Assembly (NCBI RefSeq): GCF_013426975.1
Contig: NZ_JACCPY010000019.1
Span: 1 to 64,000 of the forward strand
DNA length: 64,000 bases
Source of the DNA: Sphaerotilus sulfidivorans
GTDB taxonomy: Bacteria; Pseudomonadota; Gammaproteobacteria; Burkholderiales; Burkholderiaceae_C
Direction of reading: 5' to 3'
Shown one piece after another: positions 8,331 to 16,379 of this stretch (within the stretch, counting starts at the first letter, position 1; the number at the start of each line of letters is the position of its first letter). Position numbers and translations under genes: made by a program. The notes under the pieces were generated by a model. It had not been told where the DNA came from and did not search any database. It saw only the letters and a list, made by a program, of their open reading frames with translations.

Positions 8331-10672
8331 GCCGCAGCTCGCTGCGCTGGACCGTCCTGATCGCGCTGCTGGCGATCGGGGGCACCGTGCTGGTGCTGGC
8401 CTTCCTGCTGTCGATCGCCACCAACAACCGGGTGCTCTACGAGCGCCACTACGAGTGGCTGCTGTGGGTCAACATCGGCGTGGCGGCCTCGCTGGGCCTG
8501 GTCATCGTCGCGGCACTGGCGCAGCTGGTGCGGCGCATGCGCCACGGCAAGTTCGGCAGCCGGCTGCTGGTCAAGCTCGCGGCGATCTTCGCCTTCGTCG
8601 GGGTGGTGCCGGGCATGCTGATCTACGGCGTGTCCTACCAGTTCGTCGCGCGCTCGATCGAGAGCTGGTTCGACGTCGAGGTCGAGGGCGCGCTGGAGTC
8701 GGGCCTGAACCTCGGCCGCACCACGCTGCAGCTGCTGGTCAACGATGTGGCCGCCAAGACCCGGCAGGCCGCGGAGAGCAGCGCCGAGAACGGCGCCGAC
8801 CCGGGCAGCCGGGTGCAGCTGCTGATGCTCGAGCGGCTGCGCGAGCAGCTCGCCGCGCAGAGCGTGGCGGTGCTCTCGGGCAGCGGACAGGTGCTGGCCA
8901 GCGCAGGCGGCGCCGTCGGTGCGGCGATGCTGCCGGATCGGCCCAGCCCCTCGCTGCTGCGCCAGGCCCGCGGCCAGCGGGTCTTCGCCCAGCTCGAGGG
9001 CCTGGACGCCGACACGCCGATCGACGGCGCGATCACCTCGGGCGGCCCGGTGCGGGTGCGTGCCATTGCCTGGATGCCCTCGCCCTCGCTCAGCCTCGAC
9101 GGCGCCGACCGCTATCTGCAGATCACCCAGACGGTGCCGCAGGAGCTGGTCGGCAACGCGCTTCGGGTGCAGCAGGCCTACAGCGAGTACCAGGAGCGCG
9201 CGCTCGGCCGCGAAGGCCTGAGGCGCATGTACATCGGCACCCTCACGCTCACGCTCATCCTGGGCATCTTCAGCGCGCTGCTGATGGCCGCCGGCCTGGG
9301 TCACCAGATCGGCCGCCCGCTGGTGATGCTGGCCGAGGGCGTGCGCCAGGTCGCGCGCGGCGACCTGCGCCCGACCGCCGTCTTCGCCTCGCGCGACGAA
9401 CTGGGCGGCCTGACCCGCTCCTTCGCCGACATGACCCAGCAGCTCGCCGACGCGCGCGGCCTGGTGCAGCGCAGCCTGGCCGAGGCCGAGAGCGCCAAGG
9501 CGCACCTGCAGACCATCCTGGACAACCTCAGCTCGGGCGTGATCGTCTTCGAGGCCGATGGCCGCATCGACACCGTCAACCCCGGCGCCGCACGCATTCT
9601 CAGCCTCGACCCCTCGGCCTGGGCGCGGCATCCGATCGACCGCCTGCCCGGCCTGGAGACCTTCTCCGCCGCGGTGCTGGCGCGCTTCGAGACCCATCTG
9701 CGCGACCTCGAGGACACCGGCGACGAGCCGGCCGGCGACGCGCACTGGCAGGAATCGCTCGAGCTCGGCAGCACCGAGGCGCCGCAGACGCTGCTGGTGC
9801 GCGGCGCGCTGCTGCCCGAAGGCGCACGGCTGCTGGTCTTCGACGACATCTCCGACGTGGTGGTCGCGCAGCGCAGCGTCGCCTGGGCCGAGGTGGCGCG
9901 CCGGCTGGCCCACGAGATCAAGAATCCGCTGACACCGATCCAGCTCTCGGCCGAGCGGCTGCAGCACAAGCTCGAGGCCAAGCTGGCCGGCACCGACCAG
10001 CAGATGCTGGTGCGCTCGGTGGGCACCATCGTCACCCAGGTGCAGGCGATGAAGACGCTGGTCAACGAGTTCCGCGACTACGCGCGGCTGCCCTCGGCCC
10101 GGCTGGAGCCGCTGGACCTGAACGCGCTGGTCATCGAGGTGCTGGGCCTGTACGCGGCCCAGCAGGAAAGCGGCCGGCTGCGTGCCGAACTCGCGCCGGA
10201 GCTGCCGCTGCTGGCCGGCGACGCCAGCCAGCTGCGCCAGGTCATCCACAACCTGGTGCAGAACGCGCTCGACGCGGTGGCCGATCTTCCGGACGGCCTG
10301 GCCATCGTCTCGACCGAGTCCACCCGACCGGATGACGGCCAGACGCGTGCCATTCGCCTCAAGGTGATGGACAATGGCCCCGGTTTCTCGGAAAAAGTTC
10401 TCAAGCGTGCATTCGAACCCTATGTCACCACGAAGGCCCGCGGCACCGGCCTGGGGCTGGCCGTGGTGAAGAAGATCGTCGAGGAACACGGTGCGCGCAT
10501 CCGCCTGGGCAACCTCGCCGACGAGGCGCAGGACCCGGCCGCGGGACCGGCGCGGACCGGTGCCCAAGTTTCGATATCATTTTCGCGATGGGCCCGAGGC
10601 GGGGGAACGCCTGCGGGCAACGAGCCCGGACGCCACCGAACCCCACCCTCTCCCGACGTCAGCGCGTCCTGA
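8327..10672 (+). CDS. ntrY: NtrY-like membrane sensor histidine kinase
   Basis: 781-aa kinase. Two membrane helices in the first 70 residues and a third at about residue 90 precede an extracytoplasmic domain. A further helix lies at about 305-325 (TLTLTLILGIFSALLMAAG), then HAMP, a PAS-like domain (LQTILDNLSSGVIVFEADG) and the HisKA box RRLAHEIKNPLTPIQ with the phospho-histidine near residue 529. The ATPase boxes are N (HNLVQNALDA) and G (DNGPGF, GTGLGLAVVKKI). The TTG start overlaps the previous stop. Its partner regulator starts 6 bases downstream. NtrY kinases are linked to nitrogen and redox sensing; the signal here is not known. Confidence 0.92.
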   Translation: MSRSSLRWTVLIALLAIGGTVLVLAFLLSIATNNRVLYERHYEWLLWVNIGVAASLGLVIVAALAQLVRRMRHGKFGSRLLVKLAAIFAFVGVVPGMLIYGVSYQFVARSIESWFDVEVEGALESGLNLGRTTLQLLVNDVAAKTRQAAESSAENGADPGSRVQLLMLERLREQLAAQSVAVLSGSGQVLASAGGAVGAAMLPDRPSPSLLRQARGQRVFAQLEGLDADTPIDGAITSGGPVRVRAIAWMPSPSLSLDGADRYLQITQTVPQELVGNALRVQQAYSEYQERALGREGLRRMYIGTLTLTLILGIFSALLMAAGLGHQIGRPLVMLAEGVRQVARGDLRPTAVFASRDELGGLTRSFADMTQQLADARGLVQRSLAEAESAKAHLQTILDNLSSGVIVFEADGRIDTVNPGAARILSLDPSAWARHPIDRLPGLETFSAAVLARFETHLRDLEDTGDEPAGDAHWQESLELGSTEAPQTLLVRGALLPEGARLLVFDDISDVVVAQRSVAWAEVARRLAHEIKNPLTPIQLSAERLQHKLEAKLAGTDQQMLVRSVGTIVTQVQAMKTLVNEFRDYARLPSARLEPLDLNALVIEVLGLYAAQQESGRLRAELAPELPLLAGDASQLRQVIHNLVQNALDAVADLPDGLAIVSTESTRPDDGQTRAIRLKVMDNGPGFSEKVLKRAFEPYVTTKARGTGLGLAVVKKIVEEHGARIRLGNLADEAQDPAAGPARTGAQVSISFSRWARGGGTPAGNEPGRHRTPPSPDVSAS

Positions 10673-10678
10673 TCACTC

Positions 10679-11449
10679 ATGGCCAACATACTTGTCGTCG
10701 ACGACGAAATGGGCATCAGAGCCCTGCTGCAAGAGATCCTGACCGACGAAGGTCACTCCGTCGAACTGGCGGAGAACGCCGCGCAGGCGCGCATGCTGCG
10801 CGAGCGCCAGCGTCCGGATCTTGTCCTTCTCGACATCTGGATGCCCGACGTCGACGGCATCACGCTGCTGAAGGAGTGGAACAGCGGCGCCCAGCTGACG
10901 ATGCCGGTCATCATGATGTCCGGCCACGGCACCATCGACACCGCGGTCGAGGCGACCAAATACGGCGCGATGGCCTTCCTGGAAAAGCCGATCACGCTGC
11001 AGAAGCTGCTGCGCGCGGTCGAGCAGGGTCTGGCCAAGCCGCAGCCGGCCCGCACCGGGCCGGGAGAGACCGCCGCCGCCAGCCTGCCGCCCCAGCGCCC
11101 GGACCGCATCGACCTGCCCGGCAGCGAGCCGGTGGTGATCAGCGCCGCACCGGTTCACGGCGGCTATGTGCCGACGATCCAGAACCTGAACAGCCATGCG
11201 CATCAGGCGGCCTCCGCCGGCATCACCATGGCCAGCGGCCCGCAGGCCGACCAGAGCTTCAACCTCGACCGGCCGCTGCGCGAGGCGCGCGACGCCTTCG
11301 AGAAGGCCTACTTCGAGTTCCACCTGGTGCGCGAGAACGGCAGCATGACCCGCGTGGCCGAGCGCACCGGCCTGGAGCGCACCCACCTCTACCGCAAGCT
11401 CAAGCAGCTCGGCGTCGACCTCAGCCGCAACAAGCGCGGCGCCGGCTGA
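10679..11449 (+). CDS. ntrX: NtrX-like response regulator without AAA+ domain
   Basis: 256-aa regulator. The receiver domain (residues 1-120) has acidic DDE, phospho-acceptor Asp52 in LLDIWMPD, and the conserved lysine in FLEKPI. About 80 residues of linker follow. The C-terminus is a Fis-type helix-turn-helix (SMTRVAERTGLERTHLYRKLKQLGVD). The central sigma-54-activating ATPase (GAFTGA, Walker motifs) of classical NtrX/NtrC is absent. This shortened layout is common in Burkholderiales and implies action as a direct DNA-binding regulator. It is likely phosphorylated by the adjacent NtrY-like kinase. Confidence 0.92.
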   Translation: MANILVVDDEMGIRALLQEILTDEGHSVELAENAAQARMLRERQRPDLVLLDIWMPDVDGITLLKEWNSGAQLTMPVIMMSGHGTIDTAVEATKYGAMAFLEKPITLQKLLRAVEQGLAKPQPARTGPGETAAASLPPQRPDRIDLPGSEPVVISAAPVHGGYVPTIQNLNSHAHQAASAGITMASGPQADQSFNLDRPLREARDAFEKAYFEFHLVRENGSMTRVAERTGLERTHLYRKLKQLGVDLSRNKRGAG

Positions 11450-11480
11450 ACACGGTCAGAAAAAAATCTCGCCGAAACGC

Positions 11481-11510
11481 TTGCAGATCCAAAAGAATAC
11501 GTGCCATAAT
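11481..11510 (+). promoter_or_regulatory. Predicted sigma-70 promoter of tRNA-Phe
   Basis: -35 TTGCAG at 11481-11486 and -10 CATAAT at 11505-11510, separated by 18 bases. The expected transcription start is around 11517, just ahead of the mature tRNA 5' end at 11523. The segment is AT-rich compared with its surroundings. Confidence 0.7.
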
Positions 11511-11522
11511 TTCCTTCTCGAC

Positions 11523-11598
11523 GGCCAAGTAGCTCAGTTGGTAGAGCAGCGGATTGAAAATCCGCGTGTCGGTGGTTCGATTCCGCCCTTGGCCACCA
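11523..11598 (+). tRNA. tRNA-Phe (anticodon GAA)
   Basis: 76 bases including an encoded CCA end. The acceptor arms GGCCAAG and CTTGGCC pair fully. The D-arm (AGCTCAGTTGGTAGAGC), the anticodon stem GCGGA/TCCGC with loop TTGAAAA (anticodon GAA), and the T-arm with GGTTCGATTCC are all canonical. It has its own promoter upstream and a strong terminator downstream. Confidence 0.98.
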
Positions 11599-11607
11599 GA
11601 ACAAGAG

Positions 11608-11642
11608 AAGCCCGCTTGATTTCAAGCGGGCTTCTTGCTTTT
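11608..11642 (+). terminator. Rho-independent terminator after tRNA-Phe
   Basis: Perfect 12-base arms AAGCCCGCTTGA (11608-11619) and TCAAGCGGGCTT (11622-11633) form a GC-rich hairpin. It is followed by a T-rich stretch (CTTGCTTTT) and begins 9 bases after the tRNA end. Confidence 0.88.
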
Positions 11643-11685
11643 CCGTTCCGGTTCGACTGTTCGCTTCGCCTGTGCACGTGCCCGC

Positions 11686-12132
11686 ATGAGATCCCCGATC
11701 CACATCGTCGACGTCGATCGCCTCGAGACCTGGACCCGCTGGCGCGCCGGCCTGTGCGACAGCTGCGCGGCCAACTGCTGCACGATGCCGGTCGAGATCC
11801 GCCTGCCCGACCTGGTGCGCCTCGGCCTGGTCGACGCCTTCGAGGCCGAGCATGAAGAGCCCCGCCTGATCGCCCGCCGGCTGGTCAAGAGCAGGCAGGT
11901 CGAGCGCTACAACCAGAAGGACGGCATCTTCACGATGGCGCGCCGCGCCAACGGCGACTGCCAGTTCCTCGACGCCACCACGCGCCGCTGCACCGTCTAC
12001 GAGCAGCGCCCCAACACCTGCCGCAAGCACCCGCAGGTCGGGCCGAAGCCGGGGCACTGCCCCTACGGCGCCCGCGAGGCGCGCACCGCCGACAGGAATG
12101 CACGCGAAGGCCGGCTGATCCGGAAATCATGA
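11686..12132 (+). CDS. YkgJ-type cysteine cluster protein
   Basis: 148-aa protein of the YkgJ/Fe-S- or zinc-binding cysteine cluster family. The conserved cysteines are in CDSCAANCC near residues 25-33, then GDCQF, CTVYEQRPNTCRKHP and a last one in PGHCPYG. The spacing matches the family (CxxC...CC...C...C-x-x-RP-x-x-C). No signal peptide is present. Metal binding is a family prediction; the physiological role is unknown. The ATG at 11686 follows the tRNA terminator and gives the canonical N-terminus. An FNR-like palindrome overlaps its stop codon. Confidence 0.85.
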   Translation: MRSPIHIVDVDRLETWTRWRAGLCDSCAANCCTMPVEIRLPDLVRLGLVDAFEAEHEEPRLIARRLVKSRQVERYNQKDGIFTMARRANGDCQFLDATTRRCTVYEQRPNTCRKHPQVGPKPGHCPYGAREARTADRNAREGRLIRKS

Positions 12133-12142
12133 TCCGGATCAA
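12129..12142. promoter_or_regulatory. FNR/ANR-like palindrome before the M48 peptidase gene
   Basis: ATGAT-CCGG-ATCAA matches the FNR/ANR consensus TTGAT-N4-ATCAA at 9 of 10 positions. A -10-like TACAAT lies just downstream at 12147-12152. If that is the real -10, the site lies between the -35 and -10 regions and would suit repression rather than activation. Confidence 0.4.
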
Positions 12143-12265
12143 GACCTACAATCCGGGTCAACCCTGATGCCGGGCCTGTTTCCTGCATCGGGCTGCCATG
12201 GACGGCGGCGGCGATGCACGGCGATGGGCGCCAAGACACGCGAATCCGGCCCGAAGGAGTACGAC

Positions 12266-12967
12266 ATGCGCCGGATCACGCTGACGCTGGCCCTGCTGGG
12301 GGCGCTGCTGGCCAGCACCGCACGGGCGGAGACCATCACCGAAGTGCTCGAGCGCTCGCAGCTCTCGCGGCTGGACGGCCGTGTCGCGGCCCCGGCCGAC
12401 AGCGAGCGCGCCGCGCGGGTGCGCGCCAGCTTCGCGCGTCTGGTCGCGCTGGCGCCGCCGGCGCATCCGGTCGAGCTGCGGGTGATGCAGGGCGGCGTGC
12501 AGGCCGAGGCGATGCTGGGCCGGCTGCTGGTCGTGGGCGAGGCGGTCGGCGATCTGCCCGAAGGCGAGCGGCTGATGCTGCTGTCGCACGAGTACGGCCA
12601 TCTGGTGCTGGGGCACTGGGACCGCCTGGTCGGCCTGTACCGCCACCACATTCCCGGCGAGGTCCGGCCCGACACCACGGATCCGGTCGCGCAGGCGCTG
12701 GGCCGCGACGGCGCGGAGCTGTCGCACCGCCAGGAGTTCGAGGCCGATGCCTTCGGCTTCCGCCTGGCGCAGCAGCTCGGCGTCGGGCTGGACGAGGCGC
12801 TGTCGCTGCTGATGCGTCGCCCGGCCGCCAGCGACACGCCGACGCATCCGGCCACCCGCCGGCGCATCGCGCAGCTGCGCATGCTGCAGGCCCGCGAGGC
12901 CGGCAGCGATCCGGCCCCGCTGCGCGGCGCGACGACCGCCGCCGCCCCGGCCGCTACCCAGCCCTGA
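12266..12967 (+). CDS. Exported M48-type zinc metallopeptidase
   Basis: 233-aa periplasmic peptidase. A signal peptide covers residues 1-21 (RRITLTLALLGALLASTARA). The zinc motif HEYGH sits near residue 108 in LLSHEYGHLVLGHWD. The third ligand is expected in EFEADAFGF near residue 158, the M48 arrangement. The late segment THPATRRRIAQLR is the usual M48 'HPxxxxRI' tail. The start is set by AAGGAG at 12254-12259, six bases before the ATG. It has no membrane helices beyond the signal and probably degrades or processes envelope proteins. Confidence 0.85.
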   Translation: MRRITLTLALLGALLASTARAETITEVLERSQLSRLDGRVAAPADSERAARVRASFARLVALAPPAHPVELRVMQGGVQAEAMLGRLLVVGEAVGDLPEGERLMLLSHEYGHLVLGHWDRLVGLYRHHIPGEVRPDTTDPVAQALGRDGAELSHRQEFEADAFGFRLAQQLGVGLDEALSLLMRRPAASDTPTHPATRRRIAQLRMLQAREAGSDPAPLRGATTAAAPAATQP

Positions 12968-12976
12968 CCGCCGCGT

Positions 12977-13489
12977 TCAGCGCGGCGCCGGCTCGCTGCG
13001 CACGCTGCTGAGCACGCCGTGCTCGCCCAGCCCCACCGGCGAGCCGCTCAGGATCGAGGCGGCCAGCGCCAGGCCACGCACCACCCGGCTGTCGGGCGCG
13101 TCCCAGTACTCCACCTTCAGCGGCACGATCTTCAGCAGCGCCAGGTCCGGCGAGTCCGGACCGTCCGGAAACCACGGGCGCGCGGCGGCCGTCCACAGCG
13201 CGTGGATGCGCTCGCGGTCGTCGACCTGCTCGGCGCGGCCGGCGATCGACACGAAGGTCGAATGCACCTCGTCGCTGAAGGCCAGATTGACCGGATGCGG
13301 CCGGGCATCCGCCTGGCGCCGGCAGAAGAACCACAGCAGGCCCTGGGCGTCGAACTCCAGCAGCGTCATCGGCCGGCTCTCGAGCAGCTCGCCGGTGCCG
13401 GGCTCGGTCAGCATCGCGAAGCGGTCCTTGCCGATCAGGTCGGCGAGCTGGCGCTGCGCGGCCAGCGGGTGATCCTTGTGCTGGGACAT
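12977..13489 (-). CDS. Pyridoxamine 5'-phosphate oxidase-like general stress protein
   Basis: 170-aa flavin-binding split-barrel protein similar to the general stress protein 26 family. Typical stretches are FAMLTEPGTGELLESRPMTLLEFD, LWFFCRRQADARPHPVNLAFSD and WTAAARPWFPDGPDSPDLALLKI, the last with the tryptophan and DxPDL block of this family. It lacks a signal peptide. It likely binds FMN or another flavin; the reaction is not known. AAGGAG precedes its ATG. It is read toward the M48 gene, 9 bases apart at the 3' ends. Confidence 0.82.
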   Translation of the reverse strand: MSQHKDHPLAAQRQLADLIGKDRFAMLTEPGTGELLESRPMTLLEFDAQGLLWFFCRRQADARPHPVNLAFSDEVHSTFVSIAGRAEQVDDRERIHALWTAAARPWFPDGPDSPDLALLKIVPLKVEYWDAPDSRVVRGLALAASILSGSPVGLGEHGVLSSVRSEPAPR

Positions 13490-13561
13490 CGAAATCTCCT
13501 TGATGAAGTCGGGAACGGGAAGGGAGAAAGGACGGACGGGGGCCGGGGCCGGGCGGGCCGC

Positions 13562-15058
13562 TCACCACAGGCGCTCGAACATCAGCGCGGCGCGCTCGAC
13601 CAGCCGGCCCGGCCAGGGCCGCTCGCGCCAGGAGGCCAGCGTCACCGGACGCGAGTCGGCGACGTCGCGCTCGAACATGCGCTCCATCGCGGCGCCGAAA
13701 TCGCGCCCGAGCACGAAGGCGTTGACCTCGTCGTTGCCGGTGAAGCTGCGCCAGTCCATGTTGCTGGAGCCCACGCTGGAAAGCACGCCGTCAACCACGA
13801 AGGTCTTGGCATGCAGCACCGAGTGCTGCAGCTCGTGGATGCGCACGCCCGCCGACAGCAGCTGCTCGTAGCGCGCGCGCCCGGCGTGCAGCACCGGCGC
13901 GAAGTCGCTCATCGACGGCAGCACCAGCTGCACGTCGACGCCGCGGCGGGCGGCCTCGCACAGCGCCTCGACGATGCGGTCGCCCGGCGCGAAATAGGCC
14001 ATCGTCAGATGCACGCTGCGGCGCGAGGCGGCGATCGCGCCCAGCAGCGTGGCGTGGATGCGGTTGTCGCCGGGCTCGTCGGGGCCGCTGGCGACGACGC
14101 GCACCACGTCGTCGCCGGTCGCCTCGGCCGGCAGCGTGCGCGAGGGCTCCTGCGGCGGCGCCAGCACCGCCTCGCAGCCCTGGCGCTGCCAGGTGGTGCG
14201 CACCAGCGCATCGAGCCGCACCGCCGCCGGGCCGCGGATCTCGACCTGCGTGTCGCGCCAGCCCGACTGCGCCGGATCGCGGCCCTCGGGCGGACGCCGA
14301 CCCGACGAGCCGGCCCATGAGCCCGACGCATAGACCGCGCTGATGTTGATGCCGCCGGTGAAGGCGGTCTCGCGGTCGACGACGACGATCTTGCGGTGAT
14401 CGCGGTGCAGCAGCCCCCAGTGGCCCAGGCGGCGGAGCGGATTGACCGGGTTGAACTCGCAGCTCGGCACGCCCTGCTGGCGCAGCGCCTCGAACAGCGC
14501 CGGATCGGTGCCGAAGGAGCCGACCGCGTCGCGCAGCAGCGCCACCTCGACGCCCTCGGCGCGCTTGCGCGCCAGCAGCCGCGCCAGGCGCTGCGCCAGC
14601 TCGGCATCGTCGACGATGTAGCTCTGCACCATCACGCTGGAGCGGGCGCGCTCGACCGCCGCGAACATCGCGTCGAAGGTGGCCGGGCCGTCCTCGAGCA
14701 GGCGCACCCGGTTGTGGCTGTACAGCCGCACCCGCGACTGCGCGCCCATCACCGCCAGATGGTGGCGCAGCAGCCCGGCCTCGCCCTCGGCCGCGACCTG
14801 TGCGATCACCCGCCGCGCCGGCGCCGGCGCCATCGCGCCCTGCGGGCCGACCACCTGCACCGCCGAGGCCGCCACCGCGGCCGGCTGCAGTTCGGCCTGG
14901 CGCAGCGCCTGGTCGATCTGGTGCGTGTCGGTCAGCCGACCCGCCGCGCAGGCCGACAGCAGCCCGCCGGCCAGCAGCATCGCCGCCGCGGCAGCGCGGC
15001 AGGGCCCGCAGCGGGAAGGCGCGGCGGCGGCGGAGCGATCGGAGGCGGAGCGGAACAT
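13562..15058 (-). CDS. Phospholipase D-family cardiolipin synthase, probable lipoprotein
   Basis: 498-aa enzyme with two HKD motifs: HRKIVVVD near residue 243 followed by TAFTGGINIS, and HAKTFVVD near 415 followed by SSVGSSNMD. This places it with bacterial cardiolipin synthases (two phosphatidylglycerol to cardiolipin + glycerol, or a ClsC-like variant). Instead of two N-terminal membrane helices it has a hydrophobic segment ending in LLSAC, a plausible lipobox, so it may be anchored as a lipoprotein. The start ATG at 15058 gives a signal of about 35 residues; an ATG at 15115 is an alternative. It is divergent from the mscS-like gene. Confidence 0.85.
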   Translation of the reverse strand: MFRSASDRSAAAAPSRCGPCRAAAAAMLLAGGLLSACAAGRLTDTHQIDQALRQAELQPAAVAASAVQVVGPQGAMAPAPARRVIAQVAAEGEAGLLRHHLAVMGAQSRVRLYSHNRVRLLEDGPATFDAMFAAVERARSSVMVQSYIVDDAELAQRLARLLARKRAEGVEVALLRDAVGSFGTDPALFEALRQQGVPSCEFNPVNPLRRLGHWGLLHRDHRKIVVVDRETAFTGGINISAVYASGSWAGSSGRRPPEGRDPAQSGWRDTQVEIRGPAAVRLDALVRTTWQRQGCEAVLAPPQEPSRTLPAEATGDDVVRVVASGPDEPGDNRIHATLLGAIAASRRSVHLTMAYFAPGDRIVEALCEAARRGVDVQLVLPSMSDFAPVLHAGRARYEQLLSAGVRIHELQHSVLHAKTFVVDGVLSSVGSSNMDWRSFTGNDEVNAFVLGRDFGAAMERMFERDVADSRPVTLASWRERPWPGRLVERAALMFERLW

Positions 15059-15205
15059 GGCCCCAGCATCGGGCCGGAGCGCACGTGCGCCGATCGGCCG
15101 CCGCCGGCTCGGCATGTAGGCCAAGACCGACAGCCGGACCGCCCGGCGCCCGGCAGACGGCGCGCCGGCGCCGGCCGATGCTGTGGTCCAAGGAGAACAC
15201 TGAAC

Positions 15206-16282
15206 ATGGACCTGGATGTCTTCGAACAATGGGGGCGCGGCGCCGGCACCTTTCTCGCCCAGGTGGACTGGCTGCAGATGCTGGCCGCGCTGCTGGTGGT
15301 GATCGCGGTGCGCGCCGCGCTGGGCAAGGGCCTGGAACTGGTCGGGCACCGCATGGAGCGGGTCGCGCAGCGCTCCAGCAACCGCTATGACGATCTGATC
15401 GCCGACATGCTCTCGGCGACCCGCCCCGGCATGCTGACGCTGTTCGCGCTCCTGGTCGGCCTGAACATGCTCGACTTCGGCGCGCGCTGGGACGAGCGCC
15501 TCGGCCAGCTCTGGTTCATCGCGCTGGCGCTGCAGGCGGGGCTGTGGGGCCAGCGGCTGATCCGCGGCAGCCTGCGTCTGTACGGCGAACGCCACGCGCC
15601 GGCCGGCGCGTCGACGACGCTGCTCTCGTGGGCGCTGCGCACGCTGCTGTGGTCGGTGCTGGGGCTGGCGGTGTTCTCGAACCTGGGCATCGACATCACC
15701 GCCTTCGTCGCCAGCCTCGGCATCGGCGGCATCGCGGTGGCGCTGGCGGCGCAGAACATCCTGGGCGACCTGTTCGCCTCGCTGTCGATCGCGGTCGACA
15801 AGCCCTTCGAGGTCGGCGACTCGATCTCGGTGGGCGCGGTCTCCGGCACGGTCGAGCGCGTCGGGCTCAAGACCACCCGCATCCGCAGCATCAACGGCGA
15901 GCAGATCGTCATGTCCAACACCGACCTGCTGCGCCAGACGGTGTCGAACTTCAAGCGCCAGCAGACCCGGCGCATCGCCTTCGGCTTCGGCCTGACCTAC
16001 GACGCCACGCCCGAGCAGCTCGCCGAGGTGCCGCAGCGCCTGCGCCGCCTCATCGAGGCCGACCCGCAGCTCGAGTTCCGCCGCGCGCACTTCAAGAGCT
16101 TCGGCGAGAGCTCGCTGGACTTCGAGGTGGTCTACATCGTGCGCGACCCGTCCTACGACGTCTACATGGACCGCCAGCAGGCGCTGAACCTGGCGCTGAT
16201 GAAGGAGCTCGCCGCGATGGGGCTGCAGTTCGCCTTTCCCTCGCGCACCGTCTATACCGTTGCCGGCATGGCGCCAACCTGA
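15206..16282 (+). CDS. MscS-family mechanosensitive channel
   Basis: 358-aa small-conductance channel. Four hydrophobic segments lie in the first 180 residues. The pore helix is [20 protein letters not shown] with the glycine/alanine pattern of MscS TM3, followed by the beta domain motif [27 protein letters not shown]. The C-terminal alpha/beta domain is complete. It should open under membrane tension to release solutes. AAGGAG at 15190-15195 sets the ATG. Its neighbour, the divergent cardiolipin synthase, also concerns the membrane; co-regulation is possible but not shown. Confidence 0.92.
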   Translation: MDLDVFEQWGRGAGTFLAQVDWLQMLAALLVVIAVRAALGKGLELVGHRMERVAQRSSNRYDDLIADMLSATRPGMLTLFALLVGLNMLDFGARWDERLGQLWFIALALQAGLWGQRLIRGSLRLYGERHAPAGASTTLLSWALRTLLWSVLGLAVFSNLGIDITAFVASLGIGGIAVALAAQNILGDLFASLSIAVDKPFEVGDSISVGAVSGTVERVGLKTTRIRSINGEQIVMSNTDLLRQTVSNFKRQQTRRIAFGFGLTYDATPEQLAEVPQRLRRLIEADPQLEFRRAHFKSFGESSLDFEVVYIVRDPSYDVYMDRQQALNLALMKELAAMGLQFAFPSRTVYTVAGMAPT

Positions 16283-16379
16283 GCGCGAATCACGCGACTG
16301 CGCTGGCGCTTTTCGGATCCTGGGCGCGGCCGCCACTCGCCAAGATGCGCACCTGACTCATCACGCACGGGATTCGAAG

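Noticed and set aside
8195-10567. A 790-codon open frame antisense to ntrY.
   Set aside because: Same GC-rich mirror effect; the sense strand encodes a clear histidine kinase with all motifs.
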